Shown: piece after piece, positions 1-8,597 of the stretch | How the letters are laid out: each line of letters begins with the position of its first letter | Position numbering within the stretch: position 1 is the first letter of the stretch | Assembly: GCA_963665005.2 (NCBI GenBank) | Contig: CAXXTQ010000001.1 | Location: 1,426,001 to 1,490,000 of the forward strand | Reading direction: 5' to 3' | DNA from: G963665005 sp963665005 | GTDB taxonomy: Bacteria > Bacillota > Clostridia > Christensenellales > SZUA-584 | DNA: 64,000 nucleotides | Notes under the pieces: generated by a model | Told to the model about the DNA's origin: nothing | Database searches by the model: none | What the model saw: only the letters and a program-made list of their open reading frames with translations | Position numbers and translations under genes: made by a program

Positions 1-2
1 GG

Positions 3-845
3 GTATCGGCAATGATACCTCCGCTTGTTGATAAAGAAAGCGGCGTAGTGTTTTCAATAAGAAAGCAAATTATATCCAAAGTAAGCAAAAAGCAGCTTGT
101 CAAATGGAAAACCGCAACCAGTGAGATGCTTGACTTCATCGTGTTTTGCGTCGAATACGGTGTATCACTTGGTTTTGCAGGGAAAACATCAAGCGGTAAA
201 ACAACCGATATTTCATTTGTACTCAATGCCATTGATAAGCGAAACCGTATTTTTTGCATTGAGGAAACGAGGGAAATTGATCTATATAGCATTAGTGAAA
301 ACGGTAATGTAAACAATAGCGTTATACCTACACGTACTCGTTCAAGTGACAACAAAGCACTAAATATTGATATGAACGATCTGCTCCGTACTTCGTTACG
401 ATATACGCCCGATGTAATATGCGTGGCTGAAATGAGAAGCGGTGAAGCAATGGTGGCACAGGAAGCAAGCCGCACCGGGCATGTAGTTGTAACTTCACTT
501 CATGCCAATAGTGCAAGAAAAGCATATCACAGAATACTATCCATGTGCCAGATGTCAAACACACGGATACCTACAGAGTATCTCATGCACTTCATCGTAG
601 AAGCGTACCCCATTATGGTGTATAAAAAGCAATTAAAGGACGGTTCTCGGCGTATCATGGAGATTGTGGAAGCTGTAGGAGTTGAGAACGGTAATGTTAA
701 GGCAACCACGTTGTATAAGTATAATTTTTTAACAGATTCTTTTGAAAAGGTCAATAACATATCCGATGAACTTGCACAAACAATGCTCGAAAATGGAGCA
801 AATAAAAAAGATATTGAGCGTTTTACAGGAGGTAACACAAGATGA
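3..845 (+). CDS. cpaF: Tad/Flp pilus secretion ATPase, CpaF/TadA type (5' end outside window)
   Basis: Cytoplasmic ATPase of the VirB11/PilT/CpaF family, which in Tad systems drives extension of a thin pilus. The frame is open to the window edge, so the N-terminal part is missing; the Met at 12 is internal (preceded by in-frame V-S-A). Counting from that Met, a P-loop GKTSSGKT lies at residues 57-64, a Walker B-like segment DVICVAEMRSGEA near 134-146 and a His-box TSLHANSA near 161-168, in the usual family order. It overlaps the next gene by four bases (ATGA), as expected for translational coupling with the TadB/TadC-like partners. A conjugative VirB11 is a less likely alternative, because the neighbours are TadB/TadC-like and not VirB-like. 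Confidence 0.9.
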   Translation, partial: VSAMIPPLVDKESGVVFSIRKQIISKVSKKQLVKWKTATSEMLDFIVFCVEYGVSLGFAGKTSSGKTTDISFVLNAIDKRNRIFCIEETREIDLYSISENGNVNNSVIPTRTRSSDNKALNIDMNDLLRTSLRYTPDVICVAEMRSGEAMVAQEASRTGHVVVTSLHANSARKAYHRILSMCQMSNTRIPTEYLMHFIVEAYPIMVYKKQLKDGSRRIMEIVEAVGVENGNVKATTLYKYNFLTDSFEKVNNISDELAQTMLENGANKKDIERFTGGNTR

Positions 846-1753
846 TGCATATACTCAGTACCCTGCTGATAATTGCAGGGTTATTTTTATGTTTCAAAGT
901 AAGGTTATATGATATATTCGTACAGCCTTTTGAGAAACAGCGAAAGTTGAAAAGGCAGATAAAGCGTATAACAGGCAAGCAAAAAAGCAGTACGGAACGC
1001 ACCATTGATAATGCTAAACAAATGTTGATTGCTTCAGGCATGGAAACACAAATCAAAAGGTATAAAGGATTATCCATTATTCTATCAACAACGGGCGTAC
1101 TTATCGGCTTTGCGATTAATAACTTATTGGTATCTATTGTGCTTGGTGTTGGCTTTGCATGTATCCCATTGGTTTTAATCTATATAAGGACAGGTGAATA
1201 TGTAAGAATACTCAATGAAAAACTTGAAAGCAGCTTGAACACAGTAACCAATAACTATTTGCAGACAGGCGATTTAATATTAAGCGTAGAAAAATCAGTA
1301 ACCCTTATTCCTGCCCCTATAGAGAGAGTATTTAAAGAATTTTTAGTTGCTGTATATGTTGACAGTAATGTAATTAAAGCCATTCGCAATATGAGTGGAA
1401 AAATTGACAATAGGTATTTCAAGGATTGGTGCAATGTGCTTGTTCAGTCCCATCACGACAAGAGTTTGCGAATAGCACTATCGGGAATCGTTAAAAGATT
1501 GAGTGAAATGCGTATTATGCAAATGCAGGCAGATACGATAATGAAAAAACATGTTAATGAATACATTTTGATTGTTGCCATAGTTTTAGGCTCAATTCCC
1601 GTAGCGGCCATGATGATGCCGGAGTGGTGGACAATGCTTACGTGCACACTAGCGGGGAAGATTACTCTTGCAGTGGTTCTAGGGAGCATTACAGCATGTT
1701 CGGTGTGGGTAGCAAGGCTGTTTACACCATTGAAACAAGGCGGTGGCGAATGA
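842..1753 (+). CDS. TadB-like pilus platform membrane protein
   Basis: Inner-membrane platform protein of the Tad/type II secretion F family, expected to work with the CpaF ATPase and TadC partner. The 303 residues have an N-terminal membrane segment (about 4-20), a hydrophobic pair around 77-115, a soluble helical stretch with charged residues (about 125-235), and two C-terminal segments (about 240-262 and 270-292). This matches the TadB layout. AGGAGG at 828-833 sits before ATGATG at 842; either Met is possible. The gene overlaps the ATPase gene before it and the TadC-like gene after it. Sequence identity to well-studied TadB looks weak, so the call rests on topology, length and context. 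Confidence 0.8.
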   Translation: MMHILSTLLIIAGLFLCFKVRLYDIFVQPFEKQRKLKRQIKRITGKQKSSTERTIDNAKQMLIASGMETQIKRYKGLSIILSTTGVLIGFAINNLLVSIVLGVGFACIPLVLIYIRTGEYVRILNEKLESSLNTVTNNYLQTGDLILSVEKSVTLIPAPIERVFKEFLVAVYVDSNVIKAIRNMSGKIDNRYFKDWCNVLVQSHHDKSLRIALSGIVKRLSEMRIMQMQADTIMKKHVNEYILIVAIVLGSIPVAAMMMPEWWTMLTCTLAGKITLAVVLGSITACSVWVARLFTPLKQGGGE

Positions 1754-2625
1754 TGATATATGCTCTGATTTTTGTTACCGTATTGCTTATTTCAATTGGA
1801 TTGTATGCGGTGCTTTTCAAAACGCTAAGATTGCCTTCGTATAAAGCGATAAAAGCCATTAAGTACCTACACGGCAAGCGAACATCAAAAGAGATTCTTG
1901 AAAAAACGTTAAAGCCTTTGACCAGTCTATTAACCAGACTATTCCCATTGAGTGATTATAAAGAGAAAAAGATGGCCAGTGATTTCAAAAGGCTTGAAAT
2001 AGAACAAAAGCCGCAGGACTTTGTATCAATAGCAAAAGCAAAATCTTTAGCACTAATCTTAATTGGGTGTATCCTTATACCCGTTGGCTTACCTGTGTTC
2101 ACGCTTCTTATCGGTGTTATTGCACTTCTTTTGTATTTTCGCAATATGGGATATGTAAAGAAAAGAATTGAGAAATTAAACCATGAGATAGAAAGCGAAA
2201 TGCCCCGGTTTATTGAAACAATGAATTATTCACTGGATGGCAGCCGGGATTTAATTAGCTTTGTTGAGAGATACAGGAGCGTAGCGGGGAAAGGCTTAGG
2301 TAAAGAGCTTGACCAGCTTTTAATTGACCTAAAGACAGGCAATGAGCAGACAGCACTACAAAAAATGGGCGTAAGACTTAACACGCCAACAGTTTCAAAA
2401 TTGGTTGCCATACTTTGCAATTCAAATCAAGGGAAAAGGCAGGCGTTAGAGCTTTTGGAAATGGATGTACGAGCTAAAGAGCGTGAGTATATAAAGGATA
2501 AGCTATCCAATCAGCCAAAGCGGATTCGGGTATCATCGGTCATACTGACTGTATTAATGATATTCCTTTTTATGATCCCTATTGCCTTGATGATTATTGA
2601 AAACATGAAAGGTGTTGGGTTTTAG
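1750..2625 (+). CDS. TadC-like pilus platform membrane protein
   Basis: Second platform protein of the Tad pilus. From the ATG at 1750, which overlaps the TadB-like stop, it has 291 residues: an N-terminal membrane helix (about 1-23), a hydrophobic pair near 98-135, a T2SSF-like cytoplasmic helical domain containing a SEMPRFIETMNYSL segment, and a final membrane helix near 265-287. The frame is open further upstream to 1624, but that stretch lies inside tadB, so the coupled start is preferred. A hairpin terminator at 2634 ends this left half of the pilus locus. The pilin genes normally found nearby lie 15 kb downstream, beyond a cargo block. Confidence 0.82.
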   Translation: MMIYALIFVTVLLISIGLYAVLFKTLRLPSYKAIKAIKYLHGKRTSKEILEKTLKPLTSLLTRLFPLSDYKEKKMASDFKRLEIEQKPQDFVSIAKAKSLALILIGCILIPVGLPVFTLLIGVIALLLYFRNMGYVKKRIEKLNHEIESEMPRFIETMNYSLDGSRDLISFVERYRSVAGKGLGKELDQLLIDLKTGNEQTALQKMGVRLNTPTVSKLVAILCNSNQGKRQALELLEMDVRAKEREYIKDKLSNQPKRIRVSSVILTVLMIFLFMIPIALMIIENMKGVGF

Positions 2626-2633
2626 TTGCATGG

Positions 2634-2674
2634 ATACCGCTGTTCAAATGAATGGCGGTATTTCCTGTTTTTTG
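2634..2674 (+). terminator. Intrinsic terminator after the tadC-like gene
   Basis: Perfect 7-bp arms ATACCGC (2634-2640) and GCGGTAT (2655-2661) are followed by a T-rich stretch. A very similar hairpin (ACCGC...AATGGCGGT) lies at 17541 on the other side of the cargo block. Confidence 0.75.
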
Positions 2675-2687
2675 TTATTCAAATATA

Positions 2688-2696
2688 TGGTATAAT
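2688..2696 (+). promoter_or_regulatory. Extended -10 promoter for the membrane-protein gene
   Basis: TGGTATAAT is a consensus extended -10 (TGN plus TATAAT). No good -35 is visible. It lies 70 bases before the start codon at 2767. Confidence 0.5.
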
Positions 2697-2766
2697 TTAT
2701 AAAAAGAGAATATTTCGTTTATTAAGTAGATAGTAGGGATTTTGTCTATAATTGAAGGGGATAATT

Positions 2767-3540
2767 ATGAAGGATAATCAAAGAATTACTCAAAATAAAC
2801 CTTTAATTAAACGATGGTGGGTATATGCTATTTTCATAGCTTTAGTAATAGGTCTTCCTTTACTAATAAACTACTTATATTTTAATAAATGGGCTTTTTC
2901 AGCGAACGAAATATTAACATACTGTGGTATAGTTTTAGCTATGATGGGAGCAATGATAGGTGTTTTTTTATCTATAGACTATTCTCAAAGAAATTACCGT
3001 GAAGATATACTTAGACGAGTTCTTCCTTTTATTACATGTCAGGAGAGAACAACAATATATTCAGATAAAGATTTAGAAGTGGGAAATATAGCCAATGACA
3101 AAGTATACTTTATTATAGATAAGGATGGATATAATCTTTCAGAGATTTTAAGTGAAAAACAAATGGAGATTATTGATTACGATTTTTCTATTGAAGACGG
3201 GGTTAATATAGTTGAGAAAAAGGCTATTAGATTCTATTCAAGGTATTTTATTAATATAGGAGTTGGGACAGCTGTTAACTGTAGAATAGAAGTAAAAAAG
3301 ACAGGTGATATTGCTTGGTTGCCGAGTCATGTGGATGTTTCGCTTTTACCTGGACAAAAAATATATATGGGCATATATGTTGATGGTGGTTCTTTTAATG
3401 AATTTAGTGAGTCTTATTTAATAAGCTTTGCCTATATGGATATATATGGGAGTAATTATAAGCGGGAATGGACATTTATTGCATCTGGTAATGGTTATGT
3501 AGAATATGAAAGTATGAGGAAAGATAAAGATTTATCATAA
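2767..3540 (+). CDS. Two-helix membrane protein of unknown function
   Basis: Unrecognised 257-residue protein. The start at 2767 is preferred because GAAGGGG sits eight bases before it; an ATG at 2752 lies upstream of that site. Two membrane helices follow a short basic N-terminus (about 17-37 and 45-65 in this frame), then a mostly beta-looking cytoplasmic domain of about 180 residues with no catalytic motif I can name. It is a single gene between an extended -10 promoter and a copy of the intergenic repeat, the first of a series of single cargo genes. Two-helix membrane proteins often serve as effectors or sensors in defence loci, but nothing in this sequence proves that role. Confidence 0.6.
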   Translation: MKDNQRITQNKPLIKRWWVYAIFIALVIGLPLLINYLYFNKWAFSANEILTYCGIVLAMMGAMIGVFLSIDYSQRNYREDILRRVLPFITCQERTTIYSDKDLEVGNIANDKVYFIIDKDGYNLSEILSEKQMEIIDYDFSIEDGVNIVEKKAIRFYSRYFINIGVGTAVNCRIEVKKTGDIAWLPSHVDVSLLPGQKIYMGIYVDGGSFNEFSESYLISFAYMDIYGSNYKREWTFIASGNGYVEYESMRKDKDLS

Positions 3541-3545
3541 GTGGA

Positions 3546-3586
3546 CATTATCCATATAGCTTGGATAAGCAATTATAGCAATAATG
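3546..3586 (+). repeat. Intergenic cargo-boundary repeat, copy A
   Basis: Contains TTATCCA (3549-3555) and TGGATAA (3562-3568), a perfect 7-bp inverted repeat, followed by ATTATAGCAATAATG. Copy B at 6075 shares the order TTATCCAT, CTTGG, TAA, GC, ATTATAGCAATAA; copies C (12870) and D (8519) share the left half. Confidence 0.55.
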
Positions 3587-3702
3587 TTTACCTGTTTATT
3601 CTCTTGTGAGTGGTATATAATGTCTATTATCGGCAGTTGATATGTAGAAAACGGACGGACATCAAGGATGAGACCGAATGGATTATAAAAAAGGGGTATG
3701 GT

Positions 3703-5127
3703 ATGGAAATACCAAAGGTTTTTATTTCATATAGTTGGTCTAATCGTGCTCATGAACAATGGGTCTTGAATTTAGCAACGGAGCTTAGAGATAATTCAGT
3801 CGATGTTATTCTTGATAAATGGGATTTAAAAGAAGGAAATGACAAAATTAAATTTATGGAGAAAATGGTAACTGATCCAGATATAAAAAAAGTAATAATC
3901 GTTTCCGATGAAATTTACATGCTTAAAGCGGATGGAAGAAATGGAGGGGTCGGAACAGAAACACAAATTATTTCAAAAGAGGTCTACGATAATCAAGAGC
4001 AAGATAAATTCGTTGCAGCTGTAGCTCAAAAAGACCTTAATGGGAAGCCATTTCTTCCAATATATTATAAGTCAAGAATATATATTGACCTTAGCGAGCC
4101 GGATAGTTACACTGAAAACTTTGAGAAATTATTACGCTGGATTTATGATAAACCTCTATATGTAAAACCCGAACTCGGAAAACGCCCTGCGTTTTTAGAT
4201 GAGTCAGAAGGAATTTCTTTAGGAACTACTTCAACATTTAAAAGAGCAATTTCAGCTATAAAAGAAAGTAAGCCTTTTGCTATAGGCGCTTTGGATGAAT
4301 ATCTTGAGATTTTTACTAATAATCTTGAAAGATTCCGATTATCAGATATTAATGGGGAATTCGACGATGCCGTTGTTGAAAGCATTGAACAATTCACTCC
4401 GTATAGAAATGAGATTATTCAACTGTTATATGTTATTGCACGTTATGCCCCAAATGAAGAAAACATGAATAAAATTCATAAATTTTTCGAATCCATAATC
4501 CCATATATGTATAAGCCTCAACATATTACTAGCTATCTTGATTGGGATTTTGACAACTTTATATTCATAGTACATGAGCTCTTTTTATATACAATTGCTA
4601 TATTTCTTAAGGTTGAAAAGTTTCAACAAACTAACATATTGCTTACTCAGAATTACTTTCTTGAAAGAAATTCTGAGTATGGTAGGGATGTTATGGTTAG
4701 TTACGAAATATTCTATCGGAATATGTCTTCGCTGAATCACCGTAATAAAAGGTTAGCGTTAAGACGATTATCCCTTCGTGCAGATATATTGGAAAAACGT
4801 TCTAGCGTTTTTGGTGTAGAGTTTAAATATTTAATGCAAGCTGATTTTATATTATTTATGAGAGCACAAATTAATGAAGGACATTGGTGGCCAGAAACAC
4901 TTCTTTATATTGGTCGATTCTATGGACCTTTTGAAATTTTTGCAAGGTCAGTATCTAGCTTATACTTCGAGAAAGTTAAATGTTTATTAAATATAAATCA
5001 ACCTAGTGACTTGACAGAATTACTTGAGTCATATAAAAATGGGAAACGTGCATTACCTACGTGGGAGTTTAATTCATTTGACCCCGCATTGTTACTTGGA
5101 TACGAGCAATTAGCGACTAAAGTTTAG
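3703..5127 (+). CDS. SEFIR/TIR-like domain protein, probable immune effector
   Basis: The N-terminal 150 residues fit the SEFIR branch of the TIR-like superfamily: KVFISYSWSN at the first strand, then DVILDKWDLKEGND (the BB-loop region), a VIIVSDEIYM strand and a GTETQII segment with a possible catalytic Glu. The remaining 320 residues are helical, with no P-loop seen. TIR-like domains in bacterial immunity commonly hydrolyse NAD; this activity is an inference here. The start at 3703 is preferred (AAGGGG six to ten bases upstream, domain starting at once) over the open frame back to 3610, which gives 31 odd residues. It stands alone between repeat copy A and a partial repeat at 5159. An enzyme with a different role cannot be excluded. 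Confidence 0.8.
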   Translation: MEIPKVFISYSWSNRAHEQWVLNLATELRDNSVDVILDKWDLKEGNDKIKFMEKMVTDPDIKKVIIVSDEIYMLKADGRNGGVGTETQIISKEVYDNQEQDKFVAAVAQKDLNGKPFLPIYYKSRIYIDLSEPDSYTENFEKLLRWIYDKPLYVKPELGKRPAFLDESEGISLGTTSTFKRAISAIKESKPFAIGALDEYLEIFTNNLERFRLSDINGEFDDAVVESIEQFTPYRNEIIQLLYVIARYAPNEENMNKIHKFFESIIPYMYKPQHITSYLDWDFDNFIFIVHELFLYTIAIFLKVEKFQQTNILLTQNYFLERNSEYGRDVMVSYEIFYRNMSSLNHRNKRLALRRLSLRADILEKRSSVFGVEFKYLMQADFILFMRAQINEGHWWPETLLYIGRFYGPFEIFARSVSSLYFEKVKCLLNINQPSDLTELLESYKNGKRALPTWEFNSFDPALLLGYEQLATKV

Positions 5128-5158
5128 TTGCGTTTCATTGAAATTAATTAGAGATTGT

Positions 5159-5177
5159 GTCTATAATGGCTAGTTGC
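5159..5177 (+). repeat. Partial cargo-boundary repeat after the SEFIR gene
   Basis: GTCTATAATGGCTAGTTGC matches the left part of copy D (GTCTACTATG-AGTTGC at 8521). Short, so chance similarity is possible. Confidence 0.35.
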
Positions 5178-5279
5178 AACAGGAGCTATATTCTTGAATA
5201 AAAAGAATACAATGTTCAACCTTTTTTCGATTTATTTGATTTATAATGTAAGAAGAATATATTAGGAGGATAGAATTTA

Positions 5280-5960
5280 TTGAAGAAGCTTGTTTTATTT
5301 CTAACAGTAATCATTCTGTTTCTATCAGGTTGCAGCGGAACGGAATTGCTGGCCGCTTATACGACACCGGAAGCAGTGGTAGAAGGATATATCACTACAA
5401 TTATTGCCAAAGACTTTCAGACTGCGCTGCAGTTTTATCCAGCCGAACAAATAGAAAGAAAATTTGATAAAACAGCATATAAAAATACATTTAAAACTGA
5501 TCCTATGGATTTGGAGAAACAGGCATCGGACTTTGAATTTAAAACCGGCTATTTTGCAGCGTCGTTTTTACTGGATGAAATCACCATAGACCCGGATACC
5601 CAAGTCAATACAGAGTGGTTTGAGCAGTTCTTTGAAGGGCCCGATATGGATAAACTAAATGACCTTAAGATAATCCGTATTGATTCACCGTATCTTGAAA
5701 GCGGTGACGTGCTTGCCGACGAAGACGAAGCTTTAAAAAGAATAGGTGAAATTTGGGGAGCCGATGATTATACGGAAAGAATTGCATTGGTTAGTCATAA
5801 CGGCAAAACATATTTGGTTGGGTTTATCTTAATCAAATACGACGACTCTTGGAGTATCAAAAGCACGAGTTCTAATTATGCGAATATCCCGACTGTAGGG
5901 GGAGCGCAACCGCTAACGGAAGAAGAATATTTGAAATATATAAAGCCGGGCAAAGAGTAA
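5280..5960 (+). CDS. Putative lipoprotein of unknown function
   Basis: Secreted, membrane-anchored lipoprotein of 226 residues. It starts with TTG at 5280, with AGGAGGA at 5264-5270 nine bases upstream. The signal peptide (MKKLVLFLTVIILF) ends in the lipobox LSGC with Cys at residue 18. The mature part opens with a TPEAVVEGYITTIIAKDFQTAL segment, the helical pattern seen in DUF4878/NTF2-like lipoproteins, so a small alpha-beta cone domain is likely. Nothing catalytic is visible. It is a stand-alone gene; the 263 bases after it hold repeat copy B and the promoter of the next gene. It may be an ordinary ICE surface lipoprotein and not a defence gene. Confidence 0.7.
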   Translation: MKKLVLFLTVIILFLSGCSGTELLAAYTTPEAVVEGYITTIIAKDFQTALQFYPAEQIERKFDKTAYKNTFKTDPMDLEKQASDFEFKTGYFAASFLLDEITIDPDTQVNTEWFEQFFEGPDMDKLNDLKIIRIDSPYLESGDVLADEDEALKRIGEIWGADDYTERIALVSHNGKTYLVGFILIKYDDSWSIKSTSSNYANIPTVGGAQPLTEEEYLKYIKPGKE

Positions 5961-6074
5961 CGACGAGTAGTAGAGCCTATCGCCTTGCTGTTGCCGGACG
6001 ACCAATATAAACCAGACCGCTCTATAATGACGCCATATATATTAACATATTATTTCAAACCAAAGAACTTGCGT

Positions 6075-6110
6075 TTATCCATCTTGGGTAAAGCCATTAT
6101 AGCAATAACG
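6075..6110 (+). repeat. Intergenic cargo-boundary repeat, copy B
   Basis: TTATCC (6075-6080) and GGGTAA form a near-inverted repeat (one G-T pair), followed by CCATTATAGCAATAACG. It aligns with copy A at 3549 apart from a four-base gap. The rest of 5961-6224 holds no gene I can support. Confidence 0.55.
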
Positions 6111-6194
6111 TGCAGGTCAGCAGGGTATTCGGAAACATAATATTATTTATATAATGAAAACCTGTTCATTCTTTTATGTATGGTATTTATTGGG

Positions 6195-6203
6195 TGATAT
6201 AAT
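6195..6203 (+). promoter_or_regulatory. Extended -10 promoter for the HNH-like gene
   Basis: TGATATAAT is a consensus extended -10 lying 22 bases before the start codon at 6225. A second AT-rich promoter-like segment ATTATTTATATAATG (6142-6156) is shared exactly with the region upstream of the DUF4238-like gene (21479-21493). Confidence 0.5.
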
Positions 6204-6224
6204 ATAAAATTTGAAGGTGATAGT

Positions 6225-7490
6225 ATGAGCAAACCGCGCAAACAATGTATATATTGTAATGCAGATAGAAATATCGATAAATCAGACATTATTCCAAAAT
6301 CATTAACAAAAAAAGGACCTACATATCGTTGTGTTTGTCACGAACATAATGAAACAATAGGAAATCTTTATGAAGATATTGTTTCAAAAAAACTTGCATT
6401 ATTACGAAGGTTGTACGATATACCAAGCAGAAAGAATAATAAAGATATCACATATAGAGTTAAATTAAAACTTAATGAAAACAATATTATCGAATTTTCA
6501 AATTTCAGTGGTCTGGCTGAGGCTTTCTGGTATGAACTTGAAGGCAAGACATCTAATGGTAAGGACGTAAAGTTGACCATATCTTCTCCGGATAAGCAAG
6601 GCAATTACCCATTAGAACAATTTGAAATAGAGTATTGTGAGTACAATGAATTAGTAAAAACATTAACAGATATTAAAATGTACAAAGTAGTTGCAAAAAT
6701 AGGGTATGAATACTATTGTAAATCAAAAGGAATTATAGGCCATGACGAAAAGCACTTTGCACCTATTGTTGATTTCATATTAAACCAGAACAATAATAAC
6801 AACATGTTTGTTGAAGTGGTTACGGATTGGAATTTTTATAACAATATACAAAACAGCAATGAATATGGCACTCATATTCTTTTTATAATGGAAACAGTCA
6901 ATGGTAATAAGTATATTATTTTTAGCTTGTGGGGGATTATTATTTATAAAATCCTTGTTAATACATCATTAATATTACTATCAAATACAAATTATAATAA
7001 TATTTTTGCTATAAGATTTGATGGAACTATATCGCATTTTGGCATATCAAAACTAAGTGTTTGTACATGTTTGCAATCCACTAAAAGTATAAACAAAGAA
7101 ATACTTGATCATATTCATAGAAATATTAGAGAAGTGTTTAAGTACAACCTTTTTACAAAAGAAGGGAAAAGGCGAGAGATCATTAGAATAAGAAAAGTGC
7201 TCAATTCAATAAGAGATATAAAAGAAAAAATGTATTATTTTGTTGGAGCACAGGATGATGAAGTTATTACGTTTTGGTATATTGTTTTGTTGCTATACGA
7301 TAAAAGAAAATTATACAATACAGCTTTAAGTCTTAATCAGAATATTAAATCATTACTTAAATGTGATGAATTTATTTATATAAAACATGAAAACTATTAC
7401 AATATAGTTACTCAATTGGGTGAAGAAAATTTCATTGAGAAATTAATTAATGCGATTGACTTTTTTGAAACCATCAAAGATTGTTCTTAA
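6225..7490 (+). CDS. HNH-like zinc nuclease-related protein
   Basis: The first 50 residues resemble a variant HNH domain: C8-x2-C11, then S20-D21-I-I-P-K-S in the place where many HNH proteins have E-H-I-I-P, then C36-V-C38-H-E-H41-N42 at the end of the zinc/HN part. Asp instead of the first His is unusual, so nuclease activity is uncertain. The remaining 370 residues are A/T-rich, Ile/Asn/Lys-rich and unrecognised. The start at 6225 has GAAGGTGA upstream and an extended -10 in front. The gene is alone, flanked on the left by ATTATTTATATAATG and on the right by CATTATGAGCACAAT, the same pair of flanks as the DUF4238-like gene at 21546. It is probably a mobile accessory or defence gene. Confidence 0.6.
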   Translation: MSKPRKQCIYCNADRNIDKSDIIPKSLTKKGPTYRCVCHEHNETIGNLYEDIVSKKLALLRRLYDIPSRKNNKDITYRVKLKLNENNIIEFSNFSGLAEAFWYELEGKTSNGKDVKLTISSPDKQGNYPLEQFEIEYCEYNELVKTLTDIKMYKVVAKIGYEYYCKSKGIIGHDEKHFAPIVDFILNQNNNNNMFVEVVTDWNFYNNIQNSNEYGTHILFIMETVNGNKYIIFSLWGIIIYKILVNTSLILLSNTNYNNIFAIRFDGTISHFGISKLSVCTCLQSTKSINKEILDHIHRNIREVFKYNLFTKEGKRREIIRIRKVLNSIRDIKEKMYYFVGAQDDEVITFWYIVLLLYDKRKLYNTALSLNQNIKSLLKCDEFIYIKHENYYNIVTQLGEENFIEKLINAIDFFETIKDCS

Positions 7491-7527
7491 AAACAAACTT
7501 AGGATCGCATTCATATGTTGAGATAAT

Positions 7528-7590
7528 CATTATGAGCACAATACAGAGCAGTTCAGATATGGTTTGAACTTTCAGCTATCCATATAACTT
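7528..7590 (+). repeat. Cargo-boundary sequence after the HNH-like gene
   Basis: CATTATGAGCACAAT (7528-7542) is identical to 22541-22555 after the DUF4238-like gene. TATCCATATAACTT (7577-7590) matches the left half of copies A and C. Confidence 0.5.
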
Positions 7591-7610
7591 TTAATTATAA
7601 GGAGGATCTT

Positions 7611-7991
7611 ATGAATAGTATTAATAGTAATTGGCCCATCCTGCGCAAAGAACTTGTTGAAATCTTAAAAGAAGCTGAGCACTTTCGCTCAGGTAGCGAT
7701 AATAAGAAGTGTTTTTTAACCGCATACCAACTCGCGGTTTTACTTTATAAGAAAAACAAGCCTCTTGTCATAAATTCAAGCTGCCCGGACAACATTGGCG
7801 GTAAAGGGGAGGGCTCCTATAACTCATTGTCGCGATATATAGCTAATATGTTGGCAAAAGATCTGCAAAAGGATGTTATAGTAGAGTTCCTTAATATAAG
7901 CGGACTAGAGCAGTTTTCTTTTCGCGATGAAGATGGGATAATAAAAGAGCCTTCGAATACATGCTTTTCTATGTTCCGATATATAGTATAA
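7611..7991 (+). CDS. Small protein paired with a PD-(D/E)XK-like protein, function unknown
   Basis: Unrecognised 126-residue soluble protein with a clear ribosome site (AAGGAGG at 7600-7606) before ATG 7611. It starts with a helical region (ILRKELVEILKEAEHF), has a Tyr/Leu-rich helix around residues 43-50, and a Gly-rich turn GGKGEG near 64-69. It is followed after 56 bases by the DUF6998-like gene, and no repeat or terminator separates them, so the two probably form one unit. A partner, specificity or immunity role is possible but not shown. Confidence 0.55.
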   Translation: MNSINSNWPILRKELVEILKEAEHFRSGSDNKKCFLTAYQLAVLLYKKNKPLVINSSCPDNIGGKGEGSYNSLSRYIANMLAKDLQKDVIVEFLNISGLEQFSFRDEDGIIKEPSNTCFSMFRYIV

Positions 7992-8047
7992 AGAATATGG
8001 GGCTCCCGTCCAATTATTAAAGTCACTGTATAGAAGAGGAAAATCAA

Positions 8048-8506
8048 ATGAAGGATATTAGATATGAAATGTTGAATGTAAAAATCAAAGAGCTGTACTC
8101 GATTGTAAATGAATTGGAGATGCAATTTCCCGGACGACATTTCACCCCTGATGGTCATTTAGTTGGGAGTATAGGTGAAGTGCTTGCAGCCAGCTATTAC
8201 GGATTGAAGCTATTACCAGCATCTTCCGAAACTCATGATGCAATTTCGAAGGACGGTAAGATGGTTCAAATTAAAGCTACCCAAGTCAGAAATGTTAGCT
8301 TATCAAGTGAACCTGAACATCTTGTTATTCTAAAAATACTACGAAGCGGTGATGCTGATGAAATATATAACGGACCTGGACAACTGGTATGGGAGGCTAC
8401 TGGCAAAATGCAAAAAAACGGACAAAGAAGTATATCGTTGAGCAAACTTAAAAGTCTGATGAACAATGTTCCGTTAAGTGATAGATTGGAGCGGATAAAT
8501 AAATAA
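8048..8506 (+). CDS. DUF6998-like protein with a PD-(D/E)XK-type motif
   Basis: The 152-residue protein has the pattern of the DUF6998-like restriction-endonuclease-fold family: G-S-I-G-E44-V near the start of the core, H-D64-A before the second strand, and V-Q74-I-K76-A-T-Q, giving an E...D...QxK arrangement. The core is small and stands without a recognition or helicase domain. AGAGGAAAATCAA precedes ATG 8048. It pairs with the 126-residue gene just upstream, and lies in a cargo block with other nuclease-like genes, so a DNA-cleaving defence role is a reasonable inference. An inactive fold or an RNA target cannot be ruled out. Confidence 0.6.
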   Translation: MKDIRYEMLNVKIKELYSIVNELEMQFPGRHFTPDGHLVGSIGEVLAASYYGLKLLPASSETHDAISKDGKMVQIKATQVRNVSLSSEPEHLVILKILRSGDADEIYNGPGQLVWEATGKMQKNGQRSISLSKLKSLMNNVPLSDRLERINK

Positions 8507-8518
8507 CACCGTGCGCAT

Positions 8519-8570
8519 ATGTCTACTATGAGTTGCACATTATCCATAAACCCTTACCCTTTTTTTGAGG
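8519..8570 (+). repeat. Intergenic cargo-boundary repeat copy D with hairpin
   Basis: TGTCTACTATGAGTTGCACA leads into TTATCCATAAA (8540-8550). CCATAAACC is repeated inverted as GGTTTATGG about 15 bases later, giving a 9-bp hairpin with a T-run in its loop. This is unlike a standard terminator. Confidence 0.45.
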
Positions 8571-8597
8571 TTTATGGGTGGAACTATATGTAGATAT

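Noticed and set aside
1624..1749. N-terminal extension of the TadC-like protein
   Set aside because: The stretch is inside the tadB-like gene and encodes no membrane helix or conserved residues; the overlapping ATG at 1750 is better.
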